Assembly: GCF_015500055.1 (NCBI RefSeq)
Contig: NZ_CP045495.1
Span: forward strand, 1-64,000
Length of the DNA stretch: 64,000 nt
Direction: 5' to 3'
Origin: Mesorhizobium sp. NBSH29
GTDB lineage: Bacteria; Pseudomonadota; Alphaproteobacteria; Rhizobiales; Rhizobiaceae
In this document: positions 61,357-64,000 of the stretch, one piece after another
Numbering within the stretch: position 1 is the stretch's first letter
Layout of the letters: each line of letters begins with the position of its first letter
The notes under the pieces: generated by a model
The model's input: the letters and a program-made list of their open reading frames with translations, nothing else
The model's database searches: none
Told to the model about the DNA's origin: nothing
Made by a program: the position numbers and the translations under genes

Positions 61357-63784
61357 CGCCTATTCCTCTTTGCTGGAGCCAATGGACCGGCCAGTCGCCG
61401 CCGTGTTCGGCACTGAGCGCCTGAATACGCTTCAGGTCCTCCTTGCCGGAGGCGCCGGCGAAGGCGAGCGCGACGGGACCGAGCGCCATGTCGAACAGGC
61501 GGCGTCCGTCTGGTGAGACGACGTAGTATTCGCGCTTCGGCAGGGCAGTCGCGACGATCTCGATCTGGCGCTCGTTGAAGCCGATGCGCTCGTAGAACTC
61601 CCGCGTGCCCCGTTCGCGCGCCGCGCCGTTAGGCAGACAGATCTTGGTCGGGCAGCTTTCCTTCAGCACGTCGATGATGCCGGAACGCTCGGCGTCCGAG
61701 ATCGACTGCGTCGCGAGCACAACCGCGCAATTGGCCTTGCGCAGCACCTTCAGCCATTCCCGGATCTTGTCGCGGAAAGTAGCATGGCCGAGCATCAGCC
61801 AGGCCTCGTCAAGAATGATTAGGCTGGGCGCTCCCGTCAGGCGCGTCTCGATGCGCCGGAACAAATAGAGCAGGACCGGAACGAGGCTCCGCTCGCCCAT
61901 GTTCATCAGCTGCTCGATCTCGAAGGTCTGGAAAGAGCCCAGCGACAGGCCGTCCCTCTCGGCGTCGAGAAGCTGCCCCAACGGTCCGTCGACCGTGTAG
62001 TGATGCAACGCCTCCTTGACCTCGCGCAGTTGGACGCCGGAGACGAAGTCCGACAGCGACCTGCCGCTGGAATCCGCCATCAGCGCGACCTGCCGCGAGA
62101 TCGCATTGCGGTGATCCGGCGTGATGGGCACGCCCTGCAGCACAACCAGCGTCTCGATCCATTCCGACGCCCAGGCCCGATCCCCGTCCGTCGCGAGATC
62201 GGAAAGCGGGCAGAAAGCCAGGCGAGGACCACCCTCCCCTTCGGTCTCGCCGATCTCGTAATGGTCGCCGCCGGCGGCCAGCGTCAGCGGCAGCATCGAG
62301 CGGCCCTTGTCGAAGGCGAAGATCTGCGCGAAGGTGTAGCGGCGGAACTGCGCCGCAATCAGCGAAAGCAATGTCGATTTGCCGGAACCGGTCGGACCGA
62401 AGATCAGCGTGTGGCCGACATCGTCGACATGCAGATTCAGCCGGAAGGGAGTGGAGCCGCTGGCGACCAGCATCAGCGGCGGCGAGGCCGGCGGATAGAA
62501 CGGACAAGGTGCTGCCGCGGCGCCTGACCAGACAGAATTGAGCGGGATCAGGTCCGCGAGGTTGCGCGTGTTGATCAGCGGCTCGCGAATATTGGCGTAC
62601 CAGTTGCCCGGCAGGCTGCCGAGGAAGGCCTCGGTCGCGTTTACCGTCTCGATCCGCGCCCCAAAACCCTCGGCCTGGATCAGGCGGCGCACGGCCTCCG
62701 CCTTCTCGCGCAAACGGGCTTCGTCGTCGTCGAAGAGGACGATGACCGGCGTGTAGTAGCCATAGGCGACGAGTTGCGAGGACGCCTGCGCGATCGCGTC
62801 TTCTGTTTCGGCCACCATCATCATTGCGTCCTGGTCGACCGAGCGCGATTGCGTCTGAAAGAGCTGGTCGAAGAAGGGCCTGACCTTCTGCTGCCATTTC
62901 TTCCGAGTGCGTTCGAGCTTCTGGCGCGCTTCCTGATCGTCGAGGAAGATGAAGCGGCTGGACCAGCGATAGGTGAGCGGCATCAGGTCGAGCGAATTGA
63001 GGATGCCGGGCCAGCTCTCGGCCGGGAAGCCGTCGATCGCCACTACCGCGAGGTAGTGGTTCTCGACCATCGGCGAAAGGCCGTGATCGAACTCAGCCGT
63101 TGCCAGCCAGTCGAGATACATCGGGATCTCTGGCAACCGGATCGGATGGTTCTCGCCGGTGATGCAGAAGCGGATGAATTGGAACAGCTCGTCGTACCGC
63201 GCGATCCGGAAGCCGCCGCGCTCCTCGACCGATTGGGTCACCATGCGCCGGATCGACAGCAAATTGCCGAGATACTGCTCGACCTCGCGGATCGATGTCT
63301 GGAAGCTGTCGAGCACGGTGTCGGCATAACGCGCTGCGCGGCTCTCGCTGTCGGAATAGACATAGCGCGCGAGTCCGGAGCGCGTCTTCTCCGGGGGTCT
63401 CCAGGTCAGGATCAGTGCGTGCCGGCTCTCGTAATGCCCCCTCTCCTTCTGGAAATGCGCCTGCCGCTCGCCGTCGATCGCCAGCGTTACCGGATCGGGA
63501 AAATGGCATTGCTCGCGCGCCGGGTAATCCGACGTCTCCACACGAACCGCCTCCACCTGGATCATCCAGCCGGAGCCGAGCCGTGACAGAACTGTGTTGA
63601 TCTGACGCGAGACCTCGTTGCGCTCGGCATCCGTCGAACTCTCCGAATCCGGGCCGGCGAAGTACCAGCCCGCCATCAGCGATCCATCCTTGAGCAGGAT
63701 CACGCCGTTGGCGACGAGCGCGGCGTAGGGGACCAGATCCGAGAAGGACGGCCCTGAATGGCGGAAGGAGCGCAGTGCAGCCAT
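61328..63784 (-). CDS. trbE: Mating-channel ATPase TrbE (VirB4-like)
   Basis: An 818-residue ATPase that powers pilus assembly and substrate transfer. Walker A GPTGSGKST starts near residue 463 and Walker B is LIILDEAWLML; the C-terminal motif LATQSISDAERSG is VirB4-like. The start at 63784 (MAALRSFRHSGPSFSDLVPY) matches the family N terminus; the frame is open to 63865 inside trbD. Confidence 0.94.
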   Translation of the reverse strand: MAALRSFRHSGPSFSDLVPYAALVANGVILLKDGSLMAGWYFAGPDSESSTDAERNEVSRQINTVLSRLGSGWMIQVEAVRVETSDYPAREQCHFPDPVTLAIDGERQAHFQKERGHYESRHALILTWRPPEKTRSGLARYVYSDSESRAARYADTVLDSFQTSIREVEQYLGNLLSIRRMVTQSVEERGGFRIARYDELFQFIRFCITGENHPIRLPEIPMYLDWLATAEFDHGLSPMVENHYLAVVAIDGFPAESWPGILNSLDLMPLTYRWSSRFIFLDDQEARQKLERTRKKWQQKVRPFFDQLFQTQSRSVDQDAMMMVAETEDAIAQASSQLVAYGYYTPVIVLFDDDEARLREKAEAVRRLIQAEGFGARIETVNATEAFLGSLPGNWYANIREPLINTRNLADLIPLNSVWSGAAAAPCPFYPPASPPLMLVASGSTPFRLNLHVDDVGHTLIFGPTGSGKSTLLSLIAAQFRRYTFAQIFAFDKGRSMLPLTLAAGGDHYEIGETEGEGGPRLAFCPLSDLATDGDRAWASEWIETLVVLQGVPITPDHRNAISRQVALMADSSGRSLSDFVSGVQLREVKEALHHYTVDGPLGQLLDAERDGLSLGSFQTFEIEQLMNMGERSLVPVLLYLFRRIETRLTGAPSLIILDEAWLMLGHATFRDKIREWLKVLRKANCAVVLATQSISDAERSGIIDVLKESCPTKICLPNGAARERGTREFYERIGFNERQIEIVATALPKREYYVVSPDGRRLFDMALGPVALAFAGASGKEDLKRIQALSAEHGGDWPVHWLQQRGIGDAETILQRG

Positions 63785-63794
63785 GTCGTCGCCC

Positions 63795-64000
63795 TCAGAA
63801 CGTGCGCCAGGGCGTCGACGTTGGCCGATAGTGCGGCCGGTACGTGACATGGCGTGCGTAGACACGGCGCATCATGGGATCGGCCTTGGCCATCATCCGT
63901 AGCGCAGCAATGACGACCATCCAGACCGCGATGCCGAACAGCGCCGAATAGAGTGTCAGCACCACGAAGATCAGGATGATGGCCGCGAGGCCTGTCAGCA
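63795..64000 (-). CDS. trbD: Mating-pair protein TrbD (VirB3-like), 3' part
   Basis: The frame enters from beyond the window's right edge and ends with TGA at 63795-63797, 10 nt before the trbE start. The visible 67 residues include membrane helices (LTGLAAIILIFVVLTLYSAL, FGIAVWMVVIAALRMMAKAD) and the TrbD tail PMMRRVYARHVTYRPHYRPT. A full TrbD is about 99 residues, so roughly 30 residues lie outside. Confidence 0.88.
   Translation of the reverse strand, partial: LTGLAAIILIFVVLTLYSALFGIAVWMVVIAALRMMAKADPMMRRVYARHVTYRPHYRPTSTPWRTF

Noticed and set aside
1-64000. CRISPR arrays, tRNA or rRNA genes
   Set aside because: No regularly spaced repeat-spacer series other than IS21 end repeats was seen, and no cloverleaf or rRNA-like segment was recognised by eye; a tRNA scan was not possible.

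Overview
The window reads as part of a mobile conjugative element (plasmid or integrative element) of a GC-rich alphaproteobacterium, most likely of the order Hyphomicrobiales (Rhizobiales). The evidence is a Ti/rhizobial-type transfer system (traCDG, oriT, traAFBH, traM/traR, trb operon), a backbone of small genes usual for rhizobial plasmids and ICEs (DUF736, DUF1419, DUF3085, ArdC-like, ParB-like, DUF3991/toprim, giant helicase-methylase), and a rhizobial style of metal-resistance cargo. No tRNA, rRNA, CRISPR array, repABC or integrase was seen, so plasmid and ICE cannot be told apart here.

Region 1 (1-21.6 kb) is a metal-resistance island. It opens with the 3' part of a CusA-type Cu(I)/Ag(I) RND pump, a 39-residue Met-rich membrane peptide and a Cys-rich copper-storage (Csp/DUF326) protein, then a DUF305 protein and a secreted CC..HC protein next to an IS5-family insertion. 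Next comes a nickel/cobalt block: a HupE/UreJ-like membrane protein with two companions, facing a CsoR/RcnR-family regulator, an NreB-like MFS exporter, a YqaA-like protein and an NicO/RcnA-like permease, followed by dmeR-dmeF. Then a CueR promoter starts a run of five genes joined by 4-nt start/stop overlaps: cueR, a cytochrome c'-like protein, a DUF4396-multicopper-oxidase fusion, pdxA (frameshifted) and pdxJ. A second copper cluster follows: CC..HC protein, lipoprotein, TolC-like outer-membrane protein, Tat-exported two-domain multicopper oxidase, cupredoxin, CusF-like chaperone, membrane class III nucleotide cyclase and a frameshifted DUF411 gene.

Region 2 (22-44 kb) is the element backbone: single-strand DNA, anti-restriction and maintenance functions, mostly small conserved genes of unknown role with long, hairpin-rich leaders. 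A 2.6-kb IS21-family element has split the DUF3991/toprim gene, leaving an 8-bp target duplication. A RES-Xre toxin-antitoxin pair lies between the giant helicase and the ParB-like gene. Several genes are damaged: a nonsense codon cuts the tail of the helicase, one gene after the ParB cluster is frameshifted, an ATP-pyrophosphatase-like gene is only a stub, and the SNase gene is frameshifted.

Region 3 (44-64 kb) is the transfer machinery: traG-traD-traC leftward, oriT, traA-traF-traB-traH rightward, then traM and a broken traR facing each other, an HPP/CBS cargo gene, and the trb mating-pair operon (trbD'-E-J-K-L-F-G-H-I, leftward). The relaxase, coupling protein and all trb genes seen are intact, but the quorum-sensing activator TraR has lost about 14 nt and its frame while its antiactivator TraM is intact. 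Transfer may therefore be uncoupled from quorum sensing or silent.
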